Shown piece by piece: positions 47,178-61,400 of a stretch of 64,000 bases of DNA. The stretch comes from Caprimulgus europaeus (Eukaryota; Chordata; Aves; Caprimulgiformes; Caprimulgidae): NCBI GenBank assembly GCA_907165065.1, contig OU015540.1, positions 3,394,001-3,458,000 of the forward strand, given 5' to 3'. Numbering within the stretch: the first letter of the stretch is position 1; each line of letters starts with the position of its first letter. The notes beneath the pieces are model-generated. The model saw only the letters and a list, made by a program, of their open reading frames with translations. It did not search any database and was not told where the DNA came from. The translations under genes and the position numbers were made by a program.

Positions 47178-50100
47178 GCTGCCTCACGGGATTGGTGAAG
47201 TCCTTAACAGATAGATAGCATTCATGGACTTTATTAATATAGAAGTCATTGTATTATCCATCTGAGTGTAATTTAGGTAAGCTCCTCCAGAGAAGTAAAG
47301 TGTCCCCAGCTCTGAAGTGCCACAAGTCCCTTGCTGTGGGTCATTCCTGTGCTAGAGGGAATGACCCAACTGTTTGCTGTGTTGTTTTGTGAGGATATCT
47401 GTGATAGGACTGCATTCATAGAGCATAAGGCTACGGGCAGGCCTGTTGCCATGCACTGGTGCAGATGAGGTGTGTTCATACGGTGCTGGGTAGGTGTTTC
47501 AGTGTTGAAATGGATGGTTTCCAACGTGGGATACTGAAGAATTGTAGCCCAGTGGCTCCTCTACATCAATAACTCTAAAGAAGAGTCAGGGCTACAGCAA
47601 AGCTAGTTTGTATAGAGAGCTTAAGCACCTTAGTTACATTTCTTGTTGGTATTAATTGTTTAAAGCTTGTAAAAAGAAATTTGTGGGAAATATGAAGGCA
47701 GAAATTAGAATTACACAGTTGGATTGTGTATGTTTCCTTTGGTTTGAGATTATCAGAGTTCAGTGTAAAAGCACAAGAACAGATAGCAATGACAGCTTGT
47801 CTCCTAGCAAGGAAGTGTAGGGAAGTCTGGAAAGAAATGAGAGAAGCTGTTCTTTGGAATCAGTTAGTCTTGTTGTGAGAGCAGACATGGCTGGAGTTCA
47901 GTCACCAGCTTCAGAGTGGAGCAGTGGAAGGAAACCCCAGTTCTTTCAGGTGGGGACACTGGGTTCAGTGACTTTGACCACCTGTGTTGGCAGCAGCGGC
48001 AGGGGGACAGCAAGTGAATAGCAAGAGGGAAGCAAGATCAGTTCCCTGCAGTTCAGGGTGGTGCAAAGATAGGTTGAAACCTCAGAATTTTGAAACTTAA
48101 GTAGTATCTGTGTAAGAAGTACTTTATACTGAATATAAAGTGCCTCAAAAATGTCTCAGAAGAGGTTTTGTAACATTTTGTTACCAGTTTTGCTTGACAC
48201 AGTAGTCCTGTGATGGGCACTACTAAATAAACCACTTTCACAGAAAATTTTCTTCTGATTTTTACATTCCAGGTAGCTCTCATGGGATGGTTGTTTCAAA
48301 GATCTAAATCATTACAAATTCCTTTATATCTTTAGATGTTATTTGGGATATATGGAGTAACATCAACCAAACCTGCATTTCTATCTGTGGCACAGCAGCT
48401 ATGGAAGCAGCTGAGAAAGGTCATTCTCCAGTAAATCCTGTTGAGCAGTATTAGACTTACACTACTTTAAACACATTATTGCTATTAAAATAATACCTGT
48501 TGCATTTTCTTTGTGAGGTTTGACTACAAAAGCAAAGAGCTCATGGTCCTCTGCTCTGTTCTGTCTGTAATAGTGTCCTTGCTGAAAGAAACACGTCACT
48601 ACACGGCGTGCCAAGGGTGGTGCAAAAATAGTTTATTACGATAGAGTTAATGTCAAGTTAGGTAATTATATTTACACAATAAAAACCATCAGCTACATCC
48701 ATGGGAACCTAGCATGTCACACAAGATTCTGTCAGGAATAAATACTGTGAGAGAAAAAAAGTGATGCTTCTATTACAGTGAGCAGTTGATTGGGAACAGT
48801 GGCTCTTAAAAAAGCACTGAAATAAACTGGAGTGGAAGGGAAAGGAAGGAGCAGCTCACAGACACTGAGACACTGGAGCCCCCACACCTTATTCCCCTTT
48901 GCAGAGGGGAAAAAATCACGTGTGAGACATCTGTGTGGAAAATGCCCCTTAAAAGAGGCTGTTCCACCCTATGGAGCGTCTTCCTCTCCCCATGGCCCTG
49001 CTGGGATGATCCCTGGCTTTGTGCCGCCGGGATTTCCAGTGCCCATGAGGATGCAGCGTCCCAGCTCTGCCCAGGTACCGCTGTCCCTGCTCCGCTGCCC
49101 TGTGTCACTTGGCCGCATCACAGGCTGGCGATGGAGGGCTTGGCCACCGCGTCACATCGCCACAGAAACTGGGAAGTGACTCTTGTATCCTCACTCCTCA
49201 CAATTCCCTGGGGTCATTTCCAGAGTACAAGCAGTACAGCGTGCTCTGTGTGTGGTTGTAATCCAGAATGATTCCCCTGGTTACAGGTCAGTCATCGGTT
49301 CCAACTGTGCCCAGACAGAACCAAGGCAAACCTCCCGTTCTCGGGGTGGTGGAGGAACACTGACCATGAGTCCCAGAACAGCCAGTGCCATCTCAGATAC
49401 CACCCACAGACTTGCAGAGCTTCCCTCTCCTCTCCTCTCTCTCCCCCCAAAACTTCAGCCTTTTAAATAAATGATTCTTTAAAAGCTCAAGTCATCCAGA
49501 GCTCCGGGTCCCGGCAGGGTGGACACGGGTCAAAGACTGCGCATTGGGATCTGCTTTCCACTTACCGTAGTCTTTAGTACTTTACAACTTACTTTGTGTT
49601 GTCTCTAGAACAAAGTGAGTGTCCTTGTCAATCCTGCACACAGGCAGCGTGTGAAGAAAGCATGAATAATTGTAACTGCACTCATTATTGACGAGTTCAT
49701 GGCCAGCTGGCTTCATTCAGTTGGTACCAACGTGTCTGGCTCATCAGGTTTCTGCTAATAAACCCCACACCCTCGGTTTCTTTTTAGTCCTCTCACAACT
49801 GAGACAAGGAGATCTGTTGGGACTGACACTGGGACTGACTGACACCGACTGTTTTCAGCTGGATCCTCTCCTAAGGAATGGTTTGTACTACAGGATCACA
49901 TATGTCCAACTCAGTAGTAATTATTTGGCACTGGGAGTTATGTTTGAACACGTCCATGCCGTGAGTTACGGCGCACGGCTGTGCTGCTCTAAGATGTTAC
50001 AGCGGGGTCTGGAGTTCCCTTGTAGAGTCCAAGAGCATTTTGAAGGTGCTGCACAAGCGAGTTACAGCGTTAACCCTGGTGCCTTGGAGCTCTGGGATCT

Positions 50101-53100
50101 CACTGTGCTCACTGCCGTGTGCTGTAGTAACCACAGGTCACGCTTTGCCCCGACACGGTGTTAACGCCGCTATCAGCTACACGATTACTGAGTTCTCTGA
50201 ATAGAAAAAGAAATACCCCCCAGTGAGGTTACAGTTCTCAAACAGACTGTACACAAGCTTTGGACAGGTATCTTCAAAACTAAAAGTATAAATCAGCAGA
50301 AAAGTGTTGAAAAGATATTTATAACAGTCATCAAAAATCAAATCAACAGCTGATGGGAGTAGCTGGGGTGGGTTTTGGACACGGTACACTCGGTGCTCCT
50401 CTCCCAGCCCTGCCTGGGATGTCTGTGTTGTTAGAACAAGATTTTAAAAACCAAAACCACAACTTAAGAAGTCACAGAAAAAGAACCCTCCACTAATTTC
50501 TAGAGTAATAAATATTTACATTGCGTGCTTTGAATACTATACAGGTTTTAAATTACTTTTTTAAAAGAGAAGAATAACAAAGCTTTCCTAAAAAAAACAA
50601 AAGGGAAGAAAATTACAGAGGAAAGGCAAGCTGCACCTAGTGTGCATGTGCTTAAGTGTTCACAACAAACCTTACTGTATCTGAGCCATGAAAAAAACGC
50701 AGAGGTCTAGTGGAAGTGCAATCAAATTAGAGCAGATACAAAAATGACACATTTTCCAGTGCTGGGGGCAGCCCTATTAGTGCAGTCCAGTCCAGTCCAC
50801 TTCTGTTACAGGAAAAATAAAGAAAGAAAAAAAGAAAAGAAGAAAAAAAAGATACTTTTCTGGTTTGCAAGTCAGCACACAGTTCTAGTTTTGAAGCAAA
50901 TGAACACAATTTGCTTCTTTTTTTTATATGCAGCCAAAGACACAGTCACATTTAAAGAAGGATTCAGGCTGTTCCAGGGGAGATGATGCAAATGGAAGGG
51001 AAATTTTATGCAGGAAAAAGAATAATTACGTGGAGCCAGTTGGAAGGAGTCTGTGCCTGCACCTTTGTCACAGGTGCCTTCTCCTGGACCTCGCATTTCA
51101 GTCCTGTCAATAGTGTTGGGCTGTGCAAAGCGCAGCAGCTCACGCCTGGCGCCCTGTACACGGTGCCCTGGGAGCGGGTGAAGCAGGGACTCACCCACTG
51201 AGCACAGCAGGGACCTGGACCACACCAAAAGGTGAAGGCCATGGAAGAAGCAAGGAGAGCCAAGGACCATCAGTGTCAGTAAGAAGCTTAAAGAGCATTT
51301 CAGCTGGCTTTTTGGTTTTTTTTTCTATTTTAGAGCACTGCCTTCTGCAGAAACATTTCAGTTCTGGGCTGTTTGTTGGTGCTGCAGGTTCTCTCTCTTT
51401 CTTTAAAGGCAGGTGATGCAGTGCCTCTTGCTTTGGAGAGAGGCTTAGCTAGTTGTCAGCCTGCAAGCGGAGTGGAGCACAGCCCACAGCAGCAGTTGGC
51501 ATCTCACAGCATCTTCACTCCTCCTCCTCCTTTTCTTTATGACCTCCAGAACTCATAGCTACCACCCTAAGACATTGTATGCAGTGTTCCCACCTGGTGA
51601 AGTGCTGCCCCAAAGGGTGAGGTTGATCCCAACGATCCCTTCTCAGCCCCTGATGCACCTTTGGAAGAGCAGAGCCAGGTTCTCTGTTTTCATTTCCAAA
51701 GGAGCCCAACTCCCCAGTGGAAGATGGATGCTCCTACAAGCCACAGCATATGAGACCACCACCACCACTATGCTCATGAAAGATCCCTTTGTTTAGCTTT
51801 AAGTATTTTAAAACCACGAAATTCAGCAATAAGATTCATTGATTTGGCTTACTAAACATTGCTAAAACCATGACAACGGTGGCCAGTCCCACCTGGCCCT
51901 CTGCACGCTTGTCCTCCTGCCATCCAACACATTTTATTTCAGCTAACCCATAGTCAGTGCCAGGGTTTGGCTGGTTGGGTTTTTTTTTCCCCAGCAAACC
52001 TGCCTGTTTTGCCTTTTTTTCAGCTATTTGAAGGTCTAGAGAAGCTGGCCAATGTATACTAAATAAAATTCCCCTGCCATCAAACCTCTGAGCAGCTGAT
52101 CCCATCAGCAAACCTCCATTCAAATCCCTGGTTCAGGGAGCCCATAAAAAGGGGGTGGGAGGGTGACACAAGACCTGACATTTTCTGTACAATAAAGTAA
52201 AAACAAACTAGAGGAAAGAGAGAAGAAAATCCACCTTCAGTCCTTCTGGTGCTGCACCCCCTGGCTCTGCCTCACTGGAGAGAAGCAAAACACCAACTGT
52301 GATGCCTCAAGTGAAGAACTGACACGAGTGGCCCAGAAGTTTTATGTCATCCCATGTTTAGGGTATGGGCACGTCGACAGGAAAGGAGTGAGAGCTGTAC
52401 AAGTGTTTTTCCCCCCACTCAACATCAGGATGGTTTTATATGTGTATAAATAAGAATATTCCCCCCCTGTAGCCTCATTTCACAGGACAATTTAAGGCCA
52501 AGCAGAAGCTGGAAGCATCTCTGGACTCTCCCATCTTCACTACCCACATGCTTTGCACAGCTCCCCGTGCCACTGCATTTTTAATTGCACCTTCTTCTGC
52601 CTCCCTGCACTGTCCACCTTCACCACCACACTGCAGTGCTGTCCTGCCCATCCTCACCCCTTTTCTTAAAAAAAATAAATCCTATTAATGTATTTACACA
52701 TGGAAGTCAGGAGCTGGGGATGATCCCCCCCGATCGCTCTGCGTGTCCCCTCCACTCACCCAGACATTCTCCACATTAAGAAATAAGGCTCAAAGCAGGA
52801 GCACTGGCAAAGACATTAAGTGTTCTTACTTGCCAAGCTCAGTATGATGCTCCAGGCAGGACACTAAGCTGCAAAAGAGGATTTCTTGGTATAATCAAGC
52901 ACAGAGCAGAAAATATCCCTCTGTGGGGAGCCTCAAGATGCTCAGTGGGATGATCCTGTATCAGAAAAGGTCCATCTTGTGTCCTCCACACCACTGACAT
53001 GTCAATGCACATAGTAAAGTAGATAACTTCTAGTCTTCATGCTTAAAATAAGTGCTCCTGAGTGAATGAAGTAAGCAAAGAAAAATCAGGATTTGCTAGG

Positions 53101-55492
53101 GGACCTAAGAAAGGTCAGGGTCCATGTGGTGAGACCAGCGCATGTTCTGCTTGGTTGGCTAAAAAGGACAAAGTCCCACCACGTGTTTTGAGTCAAGAGG
53201 AGGAAGAGGGCGTCCTCCTGGAGCCAGTGACATCTTGTAAAGGAAGAACAGTGACAATGACAAGGCCTACACAGCATCCTAATGCTGAGTCCCAAGGCCT
53301 CTACCAGGAGATGACAGCTGCCAGAGAGCAGAGCTCAGCACAGACCCGGAGCATCCAGGGATGAAGTGTAGATGCCATCCCTGCTGAGAGCTGGACAGAT
53401 GACTTTGGATGGGACCAAGCTAGACACCTGGGCCAGGTGACCATCTCCTGACAGGGTCAGAAAGGCATCTACAAGATACAAAACACAGTGGATGGAGTCC
53501 ACTTCCCACCCAAGCAATAGCCCAAATTTAGATAAACCCATGCCAGAGCACTGACATCTCTGCTGGTCCTACAATCTGCTCTGCTTGGCAGGCGTTGGTG
53601 TCCCTACTTTAACCTCAAGACTGCCTTTAACTGCTCGCAGATGCCACTGAAACGTCATGTTCCGAGCTGCTGTGAGCATGGGGACCTGAACACACACCCT
53701 TCCCCCAACTGTGAGGTTATACCAGAGACCCAGACCTCTCACTTCAGTCAAGTTCAAACTTGCTGCTGCGAGCAGAAGGATGAGGTTGAACTCTGTGGCA
53801 CCTGCTGTGGTCCAGCCTGGTGCCACAGGAGACAGAGATGGCTGTCACCAGCTCCATGGTGCTCACCACTCCAGAGCTGCAGCGAGAGTTTGCTCTGAGG
53901 GCTTCACTTGTCCCTAACAAACAGACCCAAAATCAGCCATGGAAGTACACAGAGCTGCCAGCTTCAACCACGGGTTAAGCACCCAAAAGACAAGAGGAAG
54001 CTTTGCTCCACAGGAAAGCTCAGGTGTATTTTCAGCAGCCCAGCCTGAGGTGCTGCAGGTCGCTTGGTGGCTAAACAAGGCTGGGAAGCCAACGTGCTGG
54101 AGCGCTGCTTCAGCCCTGCTCCTGGCCAGGGCGATGGGTGAGGCAGGACTTGGGGTCTTTACAGGGGGCATCTTGAAATTTAGCCTGGGTGAAGGCGCCG
54201 TGCCTGGGCTGCAAAGCAGTGATGGCTTCTTCTAGGAAGATGACCTCTGCTTGGCTGGCCGTGTGCTGCAGCTGGTGCTACCAGCTCCCTCACCTCACTT
54301 TGGGTTTGTATCCGTTTATCGGCCTCACGATGCCAAACTGCACGTTTTAAATACAAAAGCTCTTAGGACTGAGAAGGTCTGAAGCACATACTGGTTTTGA
54401 GATTTTTATTTCAGGAAAAGATTAAAGAATTAAAATAGGAGCTGCCCTGCTGACAAGAAGAGTTGAATTCAAGAAGCTGATAAAAAAGGAGCATTATATG
54501 CATTGAGCACTGTGCATTTTCAGTCAATATTGGCTCTACTTTCTACTCTACTTTCCTTTGACTAGGAAAAGGGAGTTTCACATGCGCACAGACCCTGGGA
54601 TACACGGGACTCAATGAGAGGAAGGGAGTAACAGCAAAAAAAAAAAGAGAGTGCTGGGCTTGATCTAACAAAGGCAAGAAAGTGATCTTACAGCTCAGCC
54701 CCCAAAACACCCGACTCCGACCACCAGCGAGACACGAGGCAAAGACACCGATGGGGCGGCCTCGACGGTGCCCGTGAGCACCTGCAGCTCCCTATCCACA
54801 ACCACCTGGGCAGCCACCAAAGCTCGCCAGGCTTCGGCATCGCCTACATTCAGGGTACGGCACAGTCACGGGGCAGGAGAATCATTTCTTGCATCCTTCT
54901 CCAGCGAGATGTCAGTGTTGTACCTCCAGGCTGCGTACGCCAGCACCGACTCGTGCTCCCCGACAGCTTCCCCCCAAGGCTTTTCCCCCACCTTGTAGGT
55001 GCAAGTAATGCAATCGAGATCAGCGGTTAGATTAGGCTCCTGGCGTGCCCTGAGCACTGGGTCTCTTGACAGCAGTAAGAGCTAGGTATGGCAGATACCA
55101 CCCAGGCCCTGCTTGCATACCAAAACAGTTGGTACGACAGAGCTAGCTTATTAACAGGCTACTGAGCCTTAATACTGACACTTAGTGTAATGGGTTACAG
55201 TAAAGGAAGGAGTCTCCTACAAAGCGCCGAAGAGAGGTGGGGGGGCAGAAAAAACAACCCCATCCCGATCCCTTTCTCTCCCTCTCAGAGTCTCTGGAGC
55301 ATCTCACAAGCAGGGAAAGGTGCTGGGGAGGTGAGGGGGCAGCGGGGGGAACCGCCACCGTGGCGCTGGGTCCCGTCAGGGGCGTCAAGACGAACGACAG
55401 CAAGGACAGTCGTAAGGAACGAGAGACAAACGGTGCTGGTGCTGTGCTGCCTCAAGCTGGGAGGTGCGCGTGGTCAAGCGGAGCGGGGAGAA
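47178..55492. other. PLD6 3' UTR and probable long MPRIP 3' UTR, convergent
   Basis: From the left, PLD6 3' UTR is likely to end after AATAAA at 48226-48231. From the right, MPRIP 3' UTR runs leftward from 55492; minus-strand AATAAA signals (TTTATT on plus) occur at 54405-54410, 51933-51938 and 48632-48637. The segment has no CR1 copy, no supported coding exon and several A/T-rich, purine-rich tracts (for example 50818-50850). Assigning most of it to MPRIP 3' UTR is inference. The shortest reading of MPRIP 3' UTR would be about 1.1 kb, the longest about 6.9 kb. Confidence 0.5.
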
Positions 55493-58400
55493 CTAGTCTT
55501 TCTTCAAGTCCCTGGATTCAAAAAGCTTCAGGCGTTCTTGCACAGTCAGGCCTTCCTTCAGACTCTGGGAGAGACAAAAAGACAGAGAGCGTGGGACGCG
55601 GGCGGGCGGGAGGAAGGGAGGCGGCACACAGACAGGGTGCGATGCTCAGGCAAAGGAGACGTGGGCAGCGGGAGAATGGCCTCCGTGGCGGAGAGATTAG
55701 TGGGACATGCTAAGAGAAAACACACAGTTATGGAGGGTGGTTACTGGTGAATGGTGCCTAGAGAGAGGGTGAGATTGCAAACGACCCAGTGACGTACCAG
55801 AAGCAAACGAGAGGCACACCATGCTGCGAGCGGGATTAGCCTGACTCGGAAAATGACCCCCCGGAGCCTGCGGTGCAGCGGTGGCTGGGACAATTTCAGC
55901 AGAGCTCCAGCACTGTGGGAGCCCCAGGCAGATCAGCTGGGATCTGCCAGGCTAAAGCACCACAGTGCTGAGCAGGACCTGCACAGTGGTTCTCCCCGCC
56001 TGCCCAAGCCACTGCAGCACCAGCTGAACATGCACCCATCTGGGCTGGGCCTGGCTCTGCTCTAGGTGCAGGTTTGCTCAAGCAGCCCTGGAAACTGTGT
56101 TTTTGTTGCCAGTGACAATCCCACCCTTTCTCTAACCCCAGCCTGGGGGCTCTCTGAAGCCAAAGCTGCCTCTACTACACAGGGTTAGACAGAGGACTTG
56201 CTTCAGGTCTAGCAGGATCTGATGGCTGATCCAATTCAGATGCAGCATCCAGATTTCAAGCACAACACTTGGCCAACAGAAGAGCCTGCCCTGCTAGCCC
56301 TTGGCATTTGGATTTGTGAAATCTCTTGCCCACAGGTGGGGACCCAGAACAGCAAGGTCAGGGGTAGAAACCCAGAAGCAAATTGCTCCTCCCCTGGATG
56401 ACAGCTTTAATCTGAAACCAGCCCGAGGAGACGCAGAAGCCTAAAGCCAGCCTTCCTCCTTCCTGCAGCCCCAGAGCTGCGGCTTAAAAGCTTCAGGGGA
56501 GCAGAACACCAGACAGCAAGTTGTCCCTGCTTGCTGCTGCTGAGGAGGCACAGACATGTCCCCAGCCACCAGCCAGGCCCATGGCTCTGTCCCTACTTTC
56601 ACCGCCGGGCTGTGCCTGCTCTGGGACGGGCAGCCGGCTCCCTACACGCACCCCGCGGGAACTGCTGCCTACAAACCAATTCCTTGAAACTTGCAAGGAA
56701 TCCACTCTACAGCTGGAACATTATTTGCTTTACAGCCCAAGATGTGGCAGCTTCCAGAGGCACAGACCCAAAAGCAAAGCCCCTTCATTACCGGGCAGGC
56801 ATCTCCCCTTTGCTTTTACTCCCCTGACCGTGGTGCCCGAGGACTGTACAATCAAAGCAGCAGGTTTTAGACCTCTGGGCTGGGTTTTCTTTCACGTGTG
56901 TTTATCAAGGCAGGATTCCATGATAAACTTGTCCCAAAGGCTGTGCAGATTCCCATGGATACTGTATTTCTTTAAATGTTTCTCCTCCCACAGGCCCATA
57001 AACACTGAAGGGCTTTGGGAAGCAGCAGGGAAATGAAGGCACTGAAATGGGTGGGTTTGGATTTACAAATGCTGTCTGCTTTGTTTCCAAGGGGCAGCAG
57101 AGTCTCTTGGGATGTGAGTCTCTGAGCCCACACTTCCTAAAGGAAGTTTACTTTGGGCCTCTTTAAATGGGCAGCAACCCATGCATTCCAGTCTGTACAT
57201 CCCACTTCTCATTAGATGGAAGGAGACACAGAAACTGTTTTGACTATTACACCTGATGGTACCAATTCCAGCAAATTCACCCCTTTGGCAGCCTCAGAAC
57301 CCATCTGAGTTGCTGATGAGAGGAGACTAATGTAGGATAAAATCTGTGATAAAGGGATTTTCCATCAGACTTCCTGGGGCCCTCCAGCCACCCCTCTGCC
57401 ACCATCTCCTCTTTTCTCTAACCAGTCTCTGCAAATGCTCAAACCTCAGTCTTTACCACAGGCCAGTGAATTAACTATTTCTCCCGTTACTTGAGATATC
57501 TGGGTCTTTAGGATCAGCCTCATTTCCCATCAGCTCCCTCCTTTTGCTTGGAAGCCTCAGGCCAGCATGTGGGACAGAGGCACAGTGCCAAGGGATGGGG
57601 AGCAGTGGGGCAGACACCGGGGAGCTGGAGGAAGCCTGGAGAGCAGAAAGAGGAGGTTGTTACTGGGCAGGGAAGACTCTTCTGCTCAGGCACGGATCAA
57701 CCTAAAGAAGCAGCAATTATAGGTGAAGGAAATTTAGGGCAGCCCAGGACATCCCCTCTGCAGCTGAGATGGGGGAAAGGCACCATTTTAGACACTACAG
57801 ACCTTTGTGAAAAATGCATTTATAGGCATCACTGACCCACTCCTCCACCTGGCTAACAGCAAAAATGACTATTTTTCCCTACAAGACCTGGATGTTGCTG
57901 AAGTTTAGTCTGAGGCATGCAGGATCATTCAAGCGTGCATACTCAGTGTCCCACGCTCCCAACACAGCCAACAGGAAAACATGCCCCACCGTGTCCAAAT
58001 CCCCTCCGTGATGGTTAGCTGTGTTGGCGAGGGTGGGAGGAGCAGGAAGATAAAAACCCCATATTCCCCAGGGAAGAGCCAGAGAGACTGCATTTCATAT
58101 GGATCTTGGATCTGCTGACTTCTCCCTTCCCTTCCCCTTCCCCCAGTAGAATAATTAGCCATAAATAAACCAGTGAGTCATTAAGAAGAAGAAGGGCTCT
58201 CGTTTGCCATGGAGGTGTGAGCAGTGCATGCAAAAGTGGGCTGCTCCAGGGGGCAGCTGCGTCGCTTGGTGGGTGCTGGTTTGTTTACCTACGTGGCAGG
58301 GAACCTGGACTCGGGTTCATTTCAGTTATCCCATGAGACCTGCTCAATAACGGACTGTTGAAGGAAAAAGCAAAATAAAGAAACAAAACAAGAAGCTCAT

Positions 58401-61400
58401 AAATCCTAAATGCATTGGCATCGCGCAGCCCCTGACCCCCCGGCCCGGCGGCGATGCCCAGGTAGAGCCCATGCTTGCTCTCCTCTCCTTCCCCCAACAA
58501 GCAACACAGACTGGGGACCACAAGATAAATGGTCTGAGTTGAAGTGGTGAAGGGAAACCCAACATCAGACCTGGCCCAGCAGGTCTGGGCTGCCCCTGAA
58601 ATGTGCAGAGGTGCTCTCTGTATTTACTCGGTGCAGCCCAGACACCCCAAGCTGATGGCCTGCCGCTGGCAGAGTTCAGCTGGTGACTGTTTCCCCAGCG
58701 TGGGCACTGAGCTAGAAGCCTTTTGCCTGCCTGGCTTCTCGCTCTGCCCAAGGTCTCAACCACTTCAAACATCAGCATGAGACACCAGATATCCAGTGGT
58801 GAAAGGCAAAGCAGGTTTTGCCCATGCTGACCTTCCTTCCAACTGGCCTGTGTTTAATGATGAATTCTCAGTGGCTTTATTTGGACCTTTTTATCCCTGT
58901 GGTCCCACAGGAACAGCCAGTGTGTAACATGATGTAACTGGCAGCCAGCAGGTCAAGCAGGTGAGCTTGGCCCAACATCACTGGGTTTTGGGACTAACAG
59001 TAAGTACAGAATGGCTGGAGAAACCCAGGCCCATCTGCACCTTGTTAACACACAAGCAAAGTGTGTGTTAAATATGCCCAAGACCAAGGCATCGTTTTTC
59101 CATATAAAGACCAAAAATCTTGCAGCAGTGCACACTAAAACCTAGAATGATGTGCACATTTCCACCTACTGACAGCACCTAAACTTCAACTGAAAATGGG
59201 GAGAAAATACAGGGAGAGTCCTCCTGTGAAAGACCAAAGAACAGGGTGAACTTCATCCTTTCCATAAGCAGGGAGCAGCCACACACCTTGATCTCAGCAG
59301 GGTCAGGAACACGAGTGGTGGGGGGAGCGGGCCCTGCCTGGCTGCACAGCCAGCTGTTTCGCAGATGAACGCTCACTTTTCTCCCCAGTGCCATCCAGGC
59401 TAGAGCTACTGACTGGGAAATTCTCAGGTTTTATTCCCTACTGATTTCTTCCCACCTGGGATCCCCACTGGAGAGTAATGCTGGGCATTTTCACCACACG
59501 GGGAAGGAGATCTGAGCTCACCTTTGACCTGATATTCCTTAGTTGCCGGCTAACACTGGATCTGTCTTTCTTCAAGAAATCAGGGTTGCTTTTTGATTTC
59601 ATAATATCTGGGGAGAAGCAAAAGGAACAGCGTTAGTATGGTGCCCGTGGGCTTCCTGCAAGGAGCAGGGCTGGGGCTCCTCTGCCCTCCCAGTCCAGGC
59701 AAGTGTCCTGATGAGCCCGAGTCAAGCAGCGCTGCCAGACGGGCAGAGGGGACTCTCGGGGGTCTCTGCTCCCCTGCACTGTGTGTACCGTGAGGTTTTC
59801 CCAATACAAAATGCCAGGTGGCTTTCAAAGCCCACTGGCTTCCCAGCTGCAGGGCTGGAAGGAGAAACTGTCATGGGAGGGCAACTCAGGTCCCTGCCAT
59901 CTCTGGTGAGACTGTTTGCAAGGAGCAGAGGTGGGAAGCAGCAAAAAAACACCACTCAGAGCCGCTACTGCCCACGGGCTGGGATGCCAGGATGGATGTG
60001 TTAGCTCAGGAAACCCACAACTGCTTAGAGCTGCTGGAGAAGGACTGACCATATCCCGATACAGTGGTGTTCACAGGGGATTTCTCTCCCTGAGCTTCTG
60101 TGGCTGCTTTCAGCTGCTCTTTCAACCTGCTGATATCACAGTCTGCCTTGGCCTTCACGATGCTCAGCTCCGTGTAGATGTCTTTGTATTTGTCGCTGGC
60201 GTATTTCTTATCCTGGCAAAGGAACAAGAAGAATCCAGTGGAATCAGACATAGAGCTGGAGCTGAGGGGGTTGTGAATGCACCAAAGAGGAGCTTGGCAA
60301 ACGCTGACAGCAGAAATGGGGAGCAATGCTCGGCAGAGCAACGCACACGTTTCATAACCGCGTGTCCCAGCAGCACGGGCCGGGAGAGGGGCAAAGCCGT
60401 GAGCCCAGCGCTGAGCGTACAGCACTGCCTGTGGGTGCAGCCCCTTCCTTACAGGGTTACTTGTTTGTGGGTTTGCATTTTAACTAAGACAAGGAATTCA
60501 AGTAGAATTCCCAGAAATGGCTTTGGCAAAGAGGCTGTCCGGAGCAAACCAGATCCGATGCTGGGAGGCTGGGTAGTTACTCAGTTACTGGTTACTTTTG
60601 CCATTTCAAATCTCATCTGATGTGACAGGAAATAAGGAGAAACACTGAAGGGGATGTTTTCCCACAAGAAGGGGTAAGTCCTGAGCTGATAAAAGTCATG
60701 GAGTGCTTTACTGATGACACCAAAATGGGTATTCAATTCCATTCAGGGGAGAAATTACATTTTGTTTCAAATGTGGAGATAAATGAGCTGAAATCTAAGC
60801 ACACACACACAGGAGCAGAGCAGAGCCCCTAAGAGGATTTACAGAGATCTCCCTGGGCTTTACCCTCAGTGCTGTCTGCAGCTCATCTTTGAGGGAGCTG
60901 ATCTCCTGCTTCAGGTACTGGATTTCTGACTCTTTGACCCGCAGCAGGACCTGTGGGAACAGAAGCAGCACGTGTTGGCATCCGAGCAGACGCAGCGTGA
61001 TCCCGAGATGCTCGCCCACTGCACCCGGTGACAACCGAGCTAGGGCTGGAGGCTCAGCCCTGTGCCAGCTCAATGCCAGCACTGAAAAGCTGCTGGTTCA
61101 CCCATCTTCTGGTTCATGTAAGAAAATCACTCCTGGGGCTTGTGGGACCTTCCCCCAGCCTGCATCGCTGATGTGCTCCCTGCACACCCTTCAGTTTTAT
61201 AGAATCATAGAATGGTTTGGAGGGGACCTTAAAGCTCATCCAGTCCCAACCTCTCTGCCATCAGCAGGGACACTTTCCACTAGGCCAGGTTGCTCAAAGC
61301 CTCATCCAACCTGGCCTTCAACACTTCCAGGGAGGGTTTCTGTTAGTCCCCACTGCTTTGTGTGGACTGGATCCCAAAGGAGAAGCAGGGGATGGAAAAG

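Noticed and set aside
54866-55057. 63-codon minus-strand frame just downstream of the MPRIP stop
   Set aside because: It has no acceptor that would join MPRIP in frame and matches nothing known. It is more likely 3' UTR.
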